Of a DNA stretch of 64,000 nt, positions 34,021-45,324 are shown piece by piece. The translations under genes were made by a program, and so were the position numbers. Every line of letters starts with the position of its first letter. Position 1 is the first letter of the stretch. The DNA is from Fremontodendron californicum. Its lineage: Eukaryota; Streptophyta; Magnoliopsida; Malvales; Malvaceae. The stretch covers positions 8,023,501-8,087,500 of the forward strand of contig JAULJL010000005.1 of assembly GCA_030761205.1 (NCBI GenBank). The letters run 5' to 3'. The notes below the pieces were generated by a model. It saw only the letters and a program-made list of their open reading frames with translations. It ran no database searches and was not told the DNA's origin.

Positions 34021-34434
34021 TATATTATATAAGAAATTAACAAATTTAAAGGAAGCAAAGTAATATTTTGGGTTCCAATGAATGTGGCTGCCAACAAGAC
34101 AGCAATTCTACCTGCAATGGGAAATGCATTTCCAGCATAAGGATCATACAGCTCTGTAAAGTAAATGCCCCATGATGATGAAAATATGAGGATGATTGAA
34201 CTCACCAGCTGAATTTTTGTTTTTTTTGTTTTTAATCTCATCATCCGACTTCAATCCAGCTTGGGGCAACTAAAGGGTATCCTCAGGATTTTCTTCATAA
34301 ATTTGAACATTCTGTAATTATAAGGAGCCATATATCAAAAGATGAACTTTCATACTAGCATATAAATTCAACATTAGATGGATTTACAAGAGGCCTACAA
34401 GGTTACAAGGAAAATAAATTAAGTAAGAGATAAT
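34021..34434. repeat. Resistance-locus flanking DNA with duplicated segment
   Basis: Follows the copia target site. 34079-34246 is the better preserved version of the segment at 13682-13828. On minus it could encode a hydrophobic stretch (SSIILIFSSSWGIYFTELYD and onward, about 34080-34205) that I do not recognise. It may be an exon remnant or chance. The rest looks like 3' flank of the broken resistance-gene copy. Confidence 0.5.
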
Positions 34435-35336
34435 TTAATATATATTTTTCAATAAATTTTCAGTCGGTACCTGTTCTATGTATAACTGATGTATAGTGGC
34501 ATTAAGTTCACCAGCCCAACGCACGTTATAATCTGTTTCTGTTAGTTGTATTTTTTGTAGCTTTGGCGTGCTTAAGGTTCCTTGACAAAAATTATTCAAT
34601 GTGGGACATTGACTCACAATTACTTGATCCAATGATAGGAACTTGAAAGTGTAATTCCCTGAACAGAAGCTTTTGAGGTTTTGTAAACAATGAAGCTCCA
34701 AACATTTCAACTCCCTGAAAATAATATCATATGTTGCTTCATCTCCCTCGCTTGCAATTATTTCTGTCATCATTTCACATTCTCTTATCCTCATTGTAAC
34801 AAGCCGCACCAAACTTTGGGCTTTTGAAGATGTAATCAGCTCTGTTATCTCTTTGCAATCCCAAACATCCAAAGTTGTAAGATTTTGAAAAGATGAGGAA
34901 GCCGATGATAAATTAATCAAACTGTTACATTCCCAAACTTTAAGAGTTTCTAGATTTACACAAATATAGTCCAGAGGTGAGTCTTGCTTCCATAAATTTG
35001 TTATCTTATAAACACCAAGCAATTTTAACTTCTTAATTTTTGGAAGCGTCATTATCACTTCTTTCTCCTCACCAACATCACCTTCATAAGAGACAACTCT
35101 TTGAAATTGCAAGAAACCACCTTAAGCTTTTCCAGATTGTAAAAGCTTTGGAGGAAATAAAACGGAAAAACAGCTGATTCATTGAGGTAGCTGGTAACTC
35201 GAAGAACTTTTATATGACAAAACAAGTCTGCCGCAAACTGGCCATCACTTATCATTGCAATGTCATCACTACTAAATGAAACTTCCTCCAATTAGGGGAT
35301 GACCTTAAATGAAACTTCCTTCAATTGGGAGATGAC
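34435..35336 (-). pseudogene. Broken copy of the RPS2-like terminal LRR exon
   Basis: Colinear with 1-557 and extending about 300 bp further 3' (LRRs to a TAA at 34435-34437). Three lesions are visible. The first is a 33-bp tandem duplication at the exon start (35270-35336 region), giving GTCATC..CAATTG.AGGAAGT twice. The second is a TAA at 35292-35294 where the intact gene has CAA. The third is one missing base at about 35087-35089 (plus strand CTTCAT-AAGAGA against CTTCGTAAAGAGA at 335-347), which shifts frame within the FKELSL.. segment. No NB-ARC part accompanies it; the next DNA to the right is AT-rich spacer. A non-functional fragment. Confidence 0.9.
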
Positions 35337-35363
35337 CTGAGAAGTCAACAAACAAAAACAATG

Positions 35364-35399
<36 letters not shown>

Positions 35400-36489
35400 T
35401 GATTGGTTTAGAACATGCAAAGGAATAGAAAGGCCTAACACAAAAATGAGCCAATAAACGAACTAATAAATAAAAAACATGCATTAATTAATTTTGAACT
35501 TTTCACTACTTGATTTTTATCGTTACTATTACTTCTTAAAATATTATTAAAAAGTCAAAAAAAGAAAAAAAAATACTAGAAGATTAGGTTAATTATGATT
35601 AAAAATAAACAAATAGCTAAAAATGTACTAATATTTAAGTTTGAAATAATTCTTTATATAAAAGTAAAATCATGAAACTTTGTTCTCTAAAAACTTAAGA
35701 ATATTTTAGTTTTAACTAATTATTCAAGTAGGTTTTTTTTTTTTTTTGTATTTAAATGTGTTTTTCTCTTTTTAATTATATTTTACTTAAAAATATATCA
35801 AACGAGTAATCAAAACGAAAACCAAATAAAGCTATGCTAGATTCGAACATTCTAACCAACATAAAATGAAAGAATATAATAAGTTCTAGTTGGTCCCTTT
35901 TTCATCCGGTATCTTTGATCTCTTGAATAACTTAATTTATTCTTTTTAGAGTTTTTTATGAGAAAAAACATTTTATATAATGATTTTATTTCTTGCGTTT
36001 TTTGGGTACATGTGTTTATGTCTTGCTTACTAAATAAAGCTTCAATGAATATTATTTTCTTGTACGGTTAATCTTAATTTATGAAATTATATCATGACAT
36101 AATCACCTCAATTATTATATTAATATTTATATAATTATAGAGTATACATTTATAAATTTGTAAAAAATGAAATTTTAATTTCAAGTTTGAAAATATGAAT
36201 ATTACTTACGTATTGCTTAAAAAATATTTTATGTATCGACTATTAAGTAACAAGTTGAATATATATTTATACTTTTTTATTACTAAAATTATTATTTCAA
36301 GTTCCATATATGAGTTTTTGTTAGTAAAATATACAACAACCTTTATTCAATATTTTTAAAAAGATAATATCGTTCAAAGTTTTAGTTGATCTAATTAACA
36401 ATGAACATTTATCTTCAAATGGCTAAATAAATTGAAAAGACTTGTTATTCAAGTAGCTAATAAAATAATTTTTTAAAGTATTTTAATAG
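35337..36489. other. AT-rich spacer
   Basis: No gene. Contains a (TA)n-rich patch at 35365-35397. It corresponds in position to intron 3 of the intact gene but shows only short similarity (GTGATTGGTTTAGAA, AAAAATGAGCC) near its start, then diverges. Confidence 0.5.
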
Positions 36490-36985
36490 ATGGCTAATAA
36501 AAAAGGAAAACAAAGAATAACTTGTTAATAACCTTTGATAGAATTTTGAGATTTTTTTTTTTATAATTTTTGATAGAATTTCGATGACTTTTGTTATATT
36601 TTGGGTAACATTTGATACAATTTTGATAATTTTTAATGCAATTTTGATAAATTTTGATGATACAGTTTTGGTAATCTTTTATATTATTTTGAAACCTTTG
36701 ATACATTTATGCTAACCATTGATATTATTTTGATAACATTCGATATATATTTTTGTAACATATGATACAATTTTTGTAACCATTGATATAATTTTTGGAT
36801 AAATTGTTTATAACTTTTGATAGAATTTGATAACCCTTGATATATTTTTATAACATTTAATACAATTTTGATAACCTTTAATATAATTTTGGTAACCCTC
36901 CAAACATTTTTTTAAACTTTTGATACACTTTTTTGTAACTTTTGATATAATTTGATAAACTTTGATACTATTTTTGATATATATA
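36490..36985. repeat. Degenerate 21-bp tandem array, left part
   Basis: Repeats of about 21 bp with consensus like AACCTTTGATACAATTTTGGT, strongly diverged. Because the period is a multiple of three, several frames stay open and read as heptads such as YQNCIKN on minus; these are not genes. Same array as 45325-46860. Ends in a (TA)n run. Confidence 0.8.
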
Positions 36986-37009
36986 TATATATATATACTT
37001 AATTTTGTC

Positions 37010-37905
37010 CTGACCACCGAAACAAGGTTGTTGGGTCATTTCAAGATCGAACAACTCTGGGAACCAAAATGGATGAGATTCTTGTTTCCTTGATACAGCT
37101 CATTTGGGACAACAACAATTTTGACTGGCTTTATTCTGGTTCGAATTGGAATTCTAGGGGCTTTTTAATAGTGTGGGAGAAGGATTGTTTATCTGTAGAC
37201 AGTTTTTACGCTAAAAAAAATTTCTTGGTAGTAAAGGGGAAATGGATCCGTGATGGTCTTGATTGTGTACTGTGTATGCCCCGTGTGACTTGGATAGTAA
37301 AAAAGTTTTATGGAGTGATATCTTGGGATTAAAAAGGAGAAAAATGGAAACTGGTGTATTGCTGGAGTCTTCAATTCTGTTAGAGGCAGTTCTGAAAGGA
37401 AAGGGTGTATTCTTGATGGAATTGGGATAAGAGAATTCAATGATTTCATTGATGCGGGTGAGCTGATCGATCAACCTTTGGTAAGGAAAGAATTCACTTG
37501 GTTTGGTCAGGGGAGTAAAAGAAGTCGACATGATCGATTTTTAGTCTATGATGCTTGGTTAAATGCATTTAGGGGTTTATGTCAGAGAGGTTGGGGAGAT
37601 TTGTGTCGCTGTTGAATCCAATCCTCGTCCTTATCCTGGTATGTTGAAGCTGGATTCTCTGCTTTGATCCTCCCTCTATTTTGATCACTCGGAGATCTGG
37701 GTTCAAAGACTTAATCTGATATGATTGTTCATCAGGATTATGGTGTCATTTTTGGTTGTTTGTTTTTTTATGGGAGTTGATTTCGTTAGGGGGTAGTTTG
37801 GATTGAGACTTTGTTGTATTTCTTGTTATGTTGTTGAGTAACTGCTCTTTCTCTGTATTACTTTGGTTTTAATAAAAGTTATCGGTTTAGCAAAAAAGAA
37901 AAGGT
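37010..37905 (+). mobile_element. Internally deleted LINE: endonuclease fragment joined to a 3' end
   Basis: 37040-37560 encodes, with frame breaks, pieces of an L1-type apurinic-type endonuclease (WNSRGFLIVWEKDCLSVDSF; then, in another frame, NWCIAGVFNSVRGSSERKG, FNDFIDAGELIDQP and FTWFGQGSKRSRHDRFL). The sequence then jumps to non-coding DNA ending in TAATAAAAGTTATCGGTTTA and an A-rich tail, with no RT. The LINE type differs from LINE A/B in its tail. Confidence 0.65.
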
Positions 37906-39539
37906 ATATTTAGGAGTTTGAAATAAAAACATACCAATTAGAATGTTAAAGAGCTTACAAGATCCTAATCACAAGATAGAAGAAGATGTTAGAGTCAAAA
38001 GATCGAACTCTTCGTGCCAAGCAAGCAAGTAGATTTGACATCCAAAACTTGTTGCTGAAAAAACATGATCTTAAGTTTTTCATTTGAAGAAACTTCCTTC
38101 TTAAATTTTGAAGCTGATTTGAAGAGCTTTCCAACGATATATTACACGTCCAAAACGGGTAAGAATTGGTTATAAAAATCAACTAAGAAAATGCGAGATG
38201 ATGCAGCAGCATAGTGCTGGCCAAGAATGGCAATTCTTGTAGGAAACGTAGAGGTCCATTTTTTTAACATTTTGGTGGAAACATAGGAGCCCATCTTTAA
38301 TGACCAAATGGTAGGCTTTTGGTGGCCTATTTTCTCATGGCCAAGAAGAAGAAAGATGGATAAGTTTAAGAGCCCAACCTTAAAAGTCCATTTAGATTTT
38401 TTTTTGTTGTAGAGAAGCCCAACCTTAGGATCCATTTAGGAAGGGTGATTTTATAATTAAATAAAGATTGAAAGGACCATTTGGCAAATAAGAAGGCATT
38501 ATGGTAAATAAAAAAGATGGGCAGAAAGTGTTCCTTATAAGGGCAAAATCGCATAGTGGTAAATAAATAGATAGTTAAAAAAGGACATGAGTCACCTTGC
38601 CTAGTACATGAGTTGGCATTTTGGACCAATGAGAAGCACTCTAAATGGCTAAGGATGAAGCTTATTGGTTAAGGACATATGAAGCCATGTGATTGCCATG
38701 TGAAAATTGCCAAATGGCTAAAAAAGATGATACATTAGGTGACATTTTTGGCCAATGAGAGAGCACTTTTGGTGTCAAAAAGGAATGCCATTGGCTAGCC
38801 AATGGGTGGCATTTTAATGTGTAAGGATTAAACCTCATTGGCTAGACAACATGATGAAGCCAAGTGGCTAAAAAAAGGATGAAGAGAGGAGATGGGCTAG
38901 GGAATTTTGGCCAAGGCTTATTTAGGGAGGGAGGTTTGATATTTTTCATACACACATTCATATTCACTACACTATTCACAACTCACTTGAAGAGAAAAGA
39001 AAAAAAGAAAGGAAGAAAAAGGAAAGATTTTTAAGTTTTCCCAAAGGCTTCATTAAGGTAGCTTTACAAGTTTTTGTTATTTTCCTTTCATATTTGCTTT
39101 TAAAGTTTAATTTTTCTTGATTTCTTTTCATTTTTCTAAAGGTTTTTGATAATGGTTTATGAGAAAATTTCTCTTATTTTCATCTTCTCTTTTTGAAAAC
39201 TACAAACTTTACAAACTTTTCTTCATTTTTGTTTTTGCTATTTGATGTGGGTTGTTCTATTGTGGTAGGTTAAAGATGCTATTCTGTGTTGCATATTGCA
39301 TTTTGCTTGTTGGGAAAATGATTATGAGCTTGATGATTTTGGTTTCCCACCAAGTGATAGCTAAGCCGAATTTACATCCATGAGGCTAGCTTTGAGCCAA
39401 TCATTTTTTATTGCTGAAAATCGTGTTTTTTAAACCATTTCCAACATGATTTTGGCTAAGATCAATCAATGGTCCATAGCTAAAATATTGTTATCAAACT
39501 AGTTGGAAAAAATAATGTTTTCAAGGTTGGAGTTGCTGA

Positions 39540-40020
39540 TTTCGGTCTATATTTTTCCTATGCATTTTTTGCCCAAATAAAAAACTGTTTTAACCTCATT
39601 TAGTACATCCCTAGATGAGTCCATGGTTATTTTTCCAGAATTTTTAGAAGTTTCCTTAAGGGTTTAAAAAATAGTTTTTGACAAAACTAGTTTTAGTTAG
39701 ATATGCTGAGTTTGGGGCAATTTCGGCCCATGCATTTTTTGCCCAAATAAAAAACTATTTTAACCACATTTAGTACATCCTTAGATGAGTCCATGGTTAT
39801 TTTTCCATAATTTTTAGAATTTTCCTTAAGGGTTTAAAAAATAGTTTTTGACAAAATTAGTTTTAGTTAGACATGCTAACTTTGGGGCAATTTCGGCCCA
39901 TGCATTTCTTGTCCAAATAAAAAATTGTTTTAACCATATTTAGTACACCCTTAAATGAGTCCATGGTTAAAATTTCATTTTTTTTTTGAATTTTCCTTAA
40001 GGGTTTAAAAAATAGTCTTC
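39540..40020. repeat. Three tandem copies of a 170-bp unit
   Basis: The block TGCATTTTTTGCCCAAATAA followed by TTTAGTACATCC and GAGTCCATGGTTA starts at 39561, 39731 and 39901, an exact 170-bp spacing. Copies diverge slightly; the third is truncated. Lies within the old LTR. Confidence 0.8.
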
Positions 40021-40899
40021 TAAAACCGGTTTTTGAAGGCTAAAACAAGCTTTAAGGCTAGCAAATTTGGATTTTTGTTTTTTACTAGAGGGAGAGAGGG
40101 TGGCCAAATCCATTAGCTACTTCTTAGAGGTTGTTTTCATGTTCTTCTAAAGTTTAAAAAAACAATTGAGCAAAATCGGGTCATGGTAGTTAATCCAAAC
40201 TTCAAAAACGAGTGAAAAATTTGTTCTCTATACTAGATGTCATTCGACCATGTTGGCTTTTTCTTTCAAAATTTGCATTTTCTTACATGTTTTTTTTTTG
40301 TTTTTTAATGTTTGCATCATTGCTCATTTAGAGGAACTCGGATGCCAAACAATGGCATTAGGATGTTCCTTAATACGAGCCAAAATTCGTGCCCGAAATC
40401 ATTCGTTTTTAAAAAATTTCAATTTAAGTTTCTTTCAAAGATAGTCGGATATCTTTTTAGATATTTGGATAGCTTTTCTTCAAGAAAGAAACACATTCCG
40501 ATAATGGTCATGTTTTCATGCATTGCATATTTTTAAAAATGTTTTTTATATCTAGCATAAAAACGTACTTTTTTGATTTCATAAATACTTGACAAGAATT
40601 GTTTCTTAATCTTTGCCGGGTTTGCCGGGGAGTTTAGGAAATCTTTCAATGCACGTGTTTATGAAATTGTAAAGTATGGTTTTCGTTTTATTCGGAATTA
40701 CATAAGTGTTATGTGAAAGAATTATGTTCCAAGCTTTGTTGGGTTTGTCGGAGAGTGCGGTAATATTTTATCCGACACATGTCATTTATGTAATTTCATA
40801 AAAGAAACTCATAAAAAAAATTATAATAATGTTGTGTGCATATTCTATGTGTATGTCATTTTAGTTAATGTACATTTCATGATGATGTCATTTAATAAT

Positions 40900-41147
40900 T
40901 GATATTCATATGGTATGTGGATTATGCTATTAGATGTATGCTATGTCATAAATTATTTTGCTATGTTATGATTTTTTTTACCATGTTATAATAAGATGTA
41001 TGCCATGTCATGATCTATTTGACATGTCATGAATTTCTTTGCCATGTCATGAATTTCTTTGCCATGTCATAATAAGATATATGCTATGTCATGATTTATT
41101 TGTCATGTCATGATATATTCGCCATGTCATGTATGCCATGTCATAAA
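40900..41147. repeat. Short tandem repeat of TGCCATGTCATGAATTTCTT-like units
   Basis: Repeated GCCATGTCATRA words at irregular 20-30 bp spacing. The array is interrupted by the solo LTR at 41148 and resumes at 44566-44640, which shows what the site looked like before insertion. Confidence 0.7.
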
Positions 41148-44100
41148 TGTAAGACTCTCGTAAGTACGAGATCAATTCGAGACAATTATAACATGCGGAT
41201 GGCTCGAGGTTAAACTTTGAAATGCCTACAGAAAGGATGGGCTACCATGTGGTACACATGTTGTATGATAAATTGTAGAGTTGGGGGTTTAATCGAGTGA
41301 TTAAGTGATTTAACCCCAAATTGACTAAAAGTCGGGATAGGAGAAAGTCTTTGAAATGTGATAAGTTAACTTCACATCGTGTTGATATGTGATATAACAT
41401 TATTTGGGAGTGTTAGAACATGAATCGACAGAAAAATCGGTAAAATGTGAATAGGGGTATTTTGGTAATTTTACCAAAAATTTTGTTTTTAGTCCGTAAA
41501 TGGTACCAATGGACTAAGTGATCCTATAGGATCATAATATGATGTCTAGATCAAAAATTGGACATTAAAATAAAATCCGATAGCTAAAATCGTTTAATTC
41601 GTCATTTAGTGAATTTGACGTAAATTGCCGTAAAAACATGGTTCGGAATTTTTTTTGAAACTAATCGAACACATGGACATATGTTATAACATATGAGGAT
41701 TATGAATATGACAAGAAAAGTCAAAAACGGAGTTGAAATCGGATTAGTCCTTAAGTAACCTAAAGGAATGAAAACCGAAAACTAACCGCGGGAAGGTCCG
41801 AAAAAGGTTTTAAATGGATCAATAGATTAATATAGACATAAAATGATGTTAGAAAGCTACTGGTGAAATCAGAACAAAAATCGGAGCTAAAACCGAAAAA
41901 GTCAAAATATTGACCCGTTGGCGCTCCGAGGCCCGGATTTGGGTTTCGGGATATCAAAAAAATTATCCGAACATGTAGATCAGTATATTATCATATTTGG
42001 AACATATCCGTGTCAAGAAAAGTGAAAAACGGGCTTCCGAACGTTAAAATTTCATGTTGGCCTATTAAGGCACTAAAAGACAAAATAGGGGCAAAATGGT
42101 CATTTGACCATAACCCACTTGTTAAGTCTGAAAATCAGACTTCTCCTCCCCCAATTTTCACGGGAGGAACCAGAAAAGTATGAAAGAAAGAAAGGAAGCC
42201 ATGGAAGCTTGCTTCCAAGCTTTCTCTCTCTTCCGTTTACTAGGCATATCACCAAAATCTTCAAAGATTTCACAAATCCAAAGGTAACTTCATGTTCTAA
42301 GCTTGATTTTGATGTTATATTTTGAAAATTTTGCCTTTATCTATGAGAAACCATGTCGAAAAAAAAAAAAAATTTGGTGGTGGTGAACCACCATGTTGCC
42401 ACCATTTTTTTCGCCACAGGAGGTGTTCCTCTGCCTCCTTAATCCATAAATTAGTATCGAATAGGTTTGAATCAAAAGTTAGAGACTAAAATGAGTTTGG
42501 TTGAAACCCTAGCTTGCCTTGAGATGGTGTCGCCACGTTCCTTGGTTGTCCGAGGCCACCGTTAGCTTCATTGTTATTGTGTGAGCAACTTTTCAGTTGA
42601 TTGTTGCTTCGAATTTTGACTCGAGCTAAGTGTAGGAATTTATTTGTAAAAATTTTTAAGCTGAAATTTTTTGGATAGCAGCTAACTATTATAAATAATG
42701 GGAATTTGAGTGTCCCGTAGTTGTAAAATATTTACAGAATATCCTGACGATGTCGTAGGTACCCGTATCGTGGAGTTCACCTGGGATCACGACAAAGTCA
42801 CGAAAGTGCCGCTTTAATACTCGAAATAACACTGTGAGTATTTAGGTTAATCTAGGAGGTAGTTATTGCCTTATATGCATTGTTGATTGATATGGAAATT
42901 GAAATACGAAAGATTGCTCGAATCACGAAAATGGTGAGTTTCGAACCTTACGCGGATCAAAGGCGTAAGTGTGGTATTAGTGTGGTTACATGAGGTAAGT
43001 GTTGTGGAGTTGAATAATAATGAATGTTAGCTATTTGTAATGCTTCGAGAAACATAAGTAGAAATATATTAGTGTAGAGATTGTTTCCTAGTACAGTATA
43101 TATATATATATATATATATATTACTCCACGATATAAGAGAGTTAATATATCATGTTGATATTATTATACAGACAGGGTGATGTCCGGGATGCTATTATTA
43201 TACGGACAGGGTGATGTCCGGGATACTATTATTGTACGGACAGGGTGATGTCCGGGATGCTAATATTATACGGACAGTATGATGTCCGGGATGTTATTGT
43301 TGTAAGGACAAGATGATGTCCGGAATGCTATTATTGTACGGACAAGGTGAAGTCCGGGATGCTATTATTATACGGACAGGGTGATGTCTGGGGTACTATT
43401 ATTGTACGGACAGGGTGATGTCCGGGATGCTAATATTGTACGGACAAGGTGAAGTCCGGGGTACTATTATTGTACGGATAGGGTGATGTCCGGGATGCTA
43501 ATATTGTACGGACAAGGTGAAGTCCGGGATGCTATTATTGTACGGACAGGGTGATGTCCGGGATGCTAATATTGTACGGACAAGGTGAAGTCCGGGATGC
43601 TATTGTTGTACAGGCAAGATGAGTCCGGGATGATATGGACAAGATAGTCTAGGATGAAAAATATTACGGACTGGTATAAGTCCGGGATGTTTTGATGATA
43701 TAGACATGAGAAATTCTTCATTAATAATTGTGGAGGTATACACGTAAAATCGATTGTTAAATATTTTTGGCTATCAAGTTAGGCTAGCCAATGGCTTATT
43801 TATATTCAACACTCAGTATAGAAGATTTCATATGGGACAAATAATTTTTATAAGTCCCGGAACAATATTTAAATATTACTTTTCGGTTAATTAGTCGTAC
43901 TTGATATGTCATGTTTATGCTTTAATGGTTAAGAAAGGAAGCATGAAATTTCCAAGTACTCTTCCTAGTTACCTTATGCTCACTGAGTTTTTCGACTCAC
44001 TTTGTTTATTTTCAATTTTTTTCAGATTCTAACAGACCTAGCTCTTCTCATATTCCGGATAGCTAGCTGCTCACATACTTGTGGTGAGCGAATTGACCGA

Positions 44101-44560
44101 AGATGTGTTAAGCAGTGGCGATGGTAGGGTACATTTTGCAGTCACTAGGGTATCATGGGTCCTCTGTATTTTTTTGTATGTTGAATATGTTCTGTATATT
44201 TATAAGCGGATGTAATTAAGTGATGTATGATGTATATCAATCTTAGAGGCCTGGTATGACATGGTGATGTTCATTTTGTTATGATATAGTAAAAATGTGT
44301 GTGTGTGTATAAGATGTCATAAAGGTTGAGTCTGCTGCGGGGCATTTCGGTTACTCCCTATCGGAGGCGTCCAAATCGAAATGTCATGTGTTGATGAATT
44401 ATTACATTGTGAATGTTGATGATTGAGCGGCAAACGCCCATATAGGGTGAGATTATGCCAAAATTTTCTTTAATTTGGTTTAATAAATATAGTCAGGCTT
44501 CGGAGGCTGGGGCATACCTTGTCTCTAGCCGGTCACATGCCCTGAATTTGGGGTGTGACA
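41148..44560. mobile_element. Solo LTR (3.4 kb), Tekay/Del-like Ty3/gypsy
   Basis: Ends TGTAAGACTC...GGGGTGTGACA, with an exact 5-bp target duplication ATAAA at 41143-41147 and 44561-44565. No coding sequence, primer-binding site or second LTR, so it is a solo LTR left by recombination. The minus-strand start TGTCACACCCC is common in plant Tekay/Del LTRs, which suggests minus orientation, though I could not settle it. Contains a (TA)n run at 43098-43121 and the array at 43160-43690. Confidence 0.75.
43160..43690. repeat. 34-bp tandem repeat with internal hairpin, about 16 copies
   Basis: The unit resembles TACGGACAGGGTGATGTCCG then GGATGCTATTATTG, 34 bp long. CGGACA and TGTCCG are complementary, so every unit can form a small stem-loop. 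Later copies degrade (CAAGATGAGTCCGGG, CGGACTGGTATAAGTCCG). Internal to the solo LTR. Confidence 0.9.
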
Positions 44561-45324
44561 ATAAATTATTTGCTATGTTATATATGTCATGTCATAAATT
44601 CTTTTTCCATGTCATGAACCATTAGCCATGAGATAATTAGCGGTCACATTATTTCTTTCAATTTTCATATTAATAATGTTTGCACATTCATATCCATAAT
44701 GAATGATTTTTAATACGAAATGATGTTTTAATAAAACAAGGTAATCTTCTCAAGTTAAACTGATTCATGAGTTCTCTACTGGGTCTGCCAGGAAGGATAT
44801 CATCAATTATCATTAACAACGGACATCATTTTCTAAATAAAAAACAAGGATGATTCGGAGAATTTCAAAATAAAGAAAAAAATTTATGTTTTGCCGGGTT
44901 TGCCGGGGAACATGGAAAATTTTGTGATAATAAATTCCGGATCCTTCTAACATAATATGTTTTTTTTTAAAAAGGAATTATTTAAATACCGAACCTAAAA
45001 TCGACTTTTACCGCAACTAACTATACCACATGATTAATAAGGTACCGTTTTACAAGGGCGTTGTGGAGGTGCTATAACCTTTCCCGCATGTAACCGACTC
45101 CCGAACCCGCAATTGTATTTCTCTGGTTTAAAGAGCAGACTTCAAAATTGGTTTTCAAAAATATTTTAATTAACTTTAAAATTTTTACAAAAACCGATTT
45201 TAATAGGTGACCGACCACACCTAGTCAAAAAAGATTGGTGGTGACTCCATTTCTTTTCTTCAACCTTATATTATTTTCCCCTTTTAACGTCATTAGACGG
45301 GTCTGCGATGGACACGTTATGACA

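Larger units (their letters stand above)
24582..34045. repeat. Tandem duplication, unit 2 (contains LINE B and a copia element)
   Basis: The same landmarks as unit 1 in the same order, interrupted by LINE B at 24691-26950 and by the copia element at 28877-34020. Without the insertions it is about 2.0 kb. It retains the empty site of LINE A at 27818-27834. Unit 2 ends near TAAGAAATTAACAAATTTAA, after which resistance-gene flanking sequence begins. Confidence 0.85.
37949..45324 (+). mobile_element. Old Ty3/gypsy-type LTR (probably solo), interrupted by a younger LTR
   Basis: About 4 kb of non-coding repeat DNA once the nested solo LTR is removed. It ends in GGGTCTGCGATGGACACGTTATGACA, a CA terminus with wording typical of large plant gypsy LTR ends. 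Immediately after it the 21-bp array resumes rather than a primer-binding site, so no internal region follows. The start is uncertain; 37949-38180 matches the fragment at 11110-11345. The words GCCGGGTTTGCCGGGGA occur at 40613 and 44892. Superfamily is inference. Confidence 0.5.

Noticed and set aside
43160..43690. CRISPR-like array of regularly spaced repeats
   Set aside because: The units are contiguous 34-bp tandem repeats without unique spacers, inside a plant LTR.
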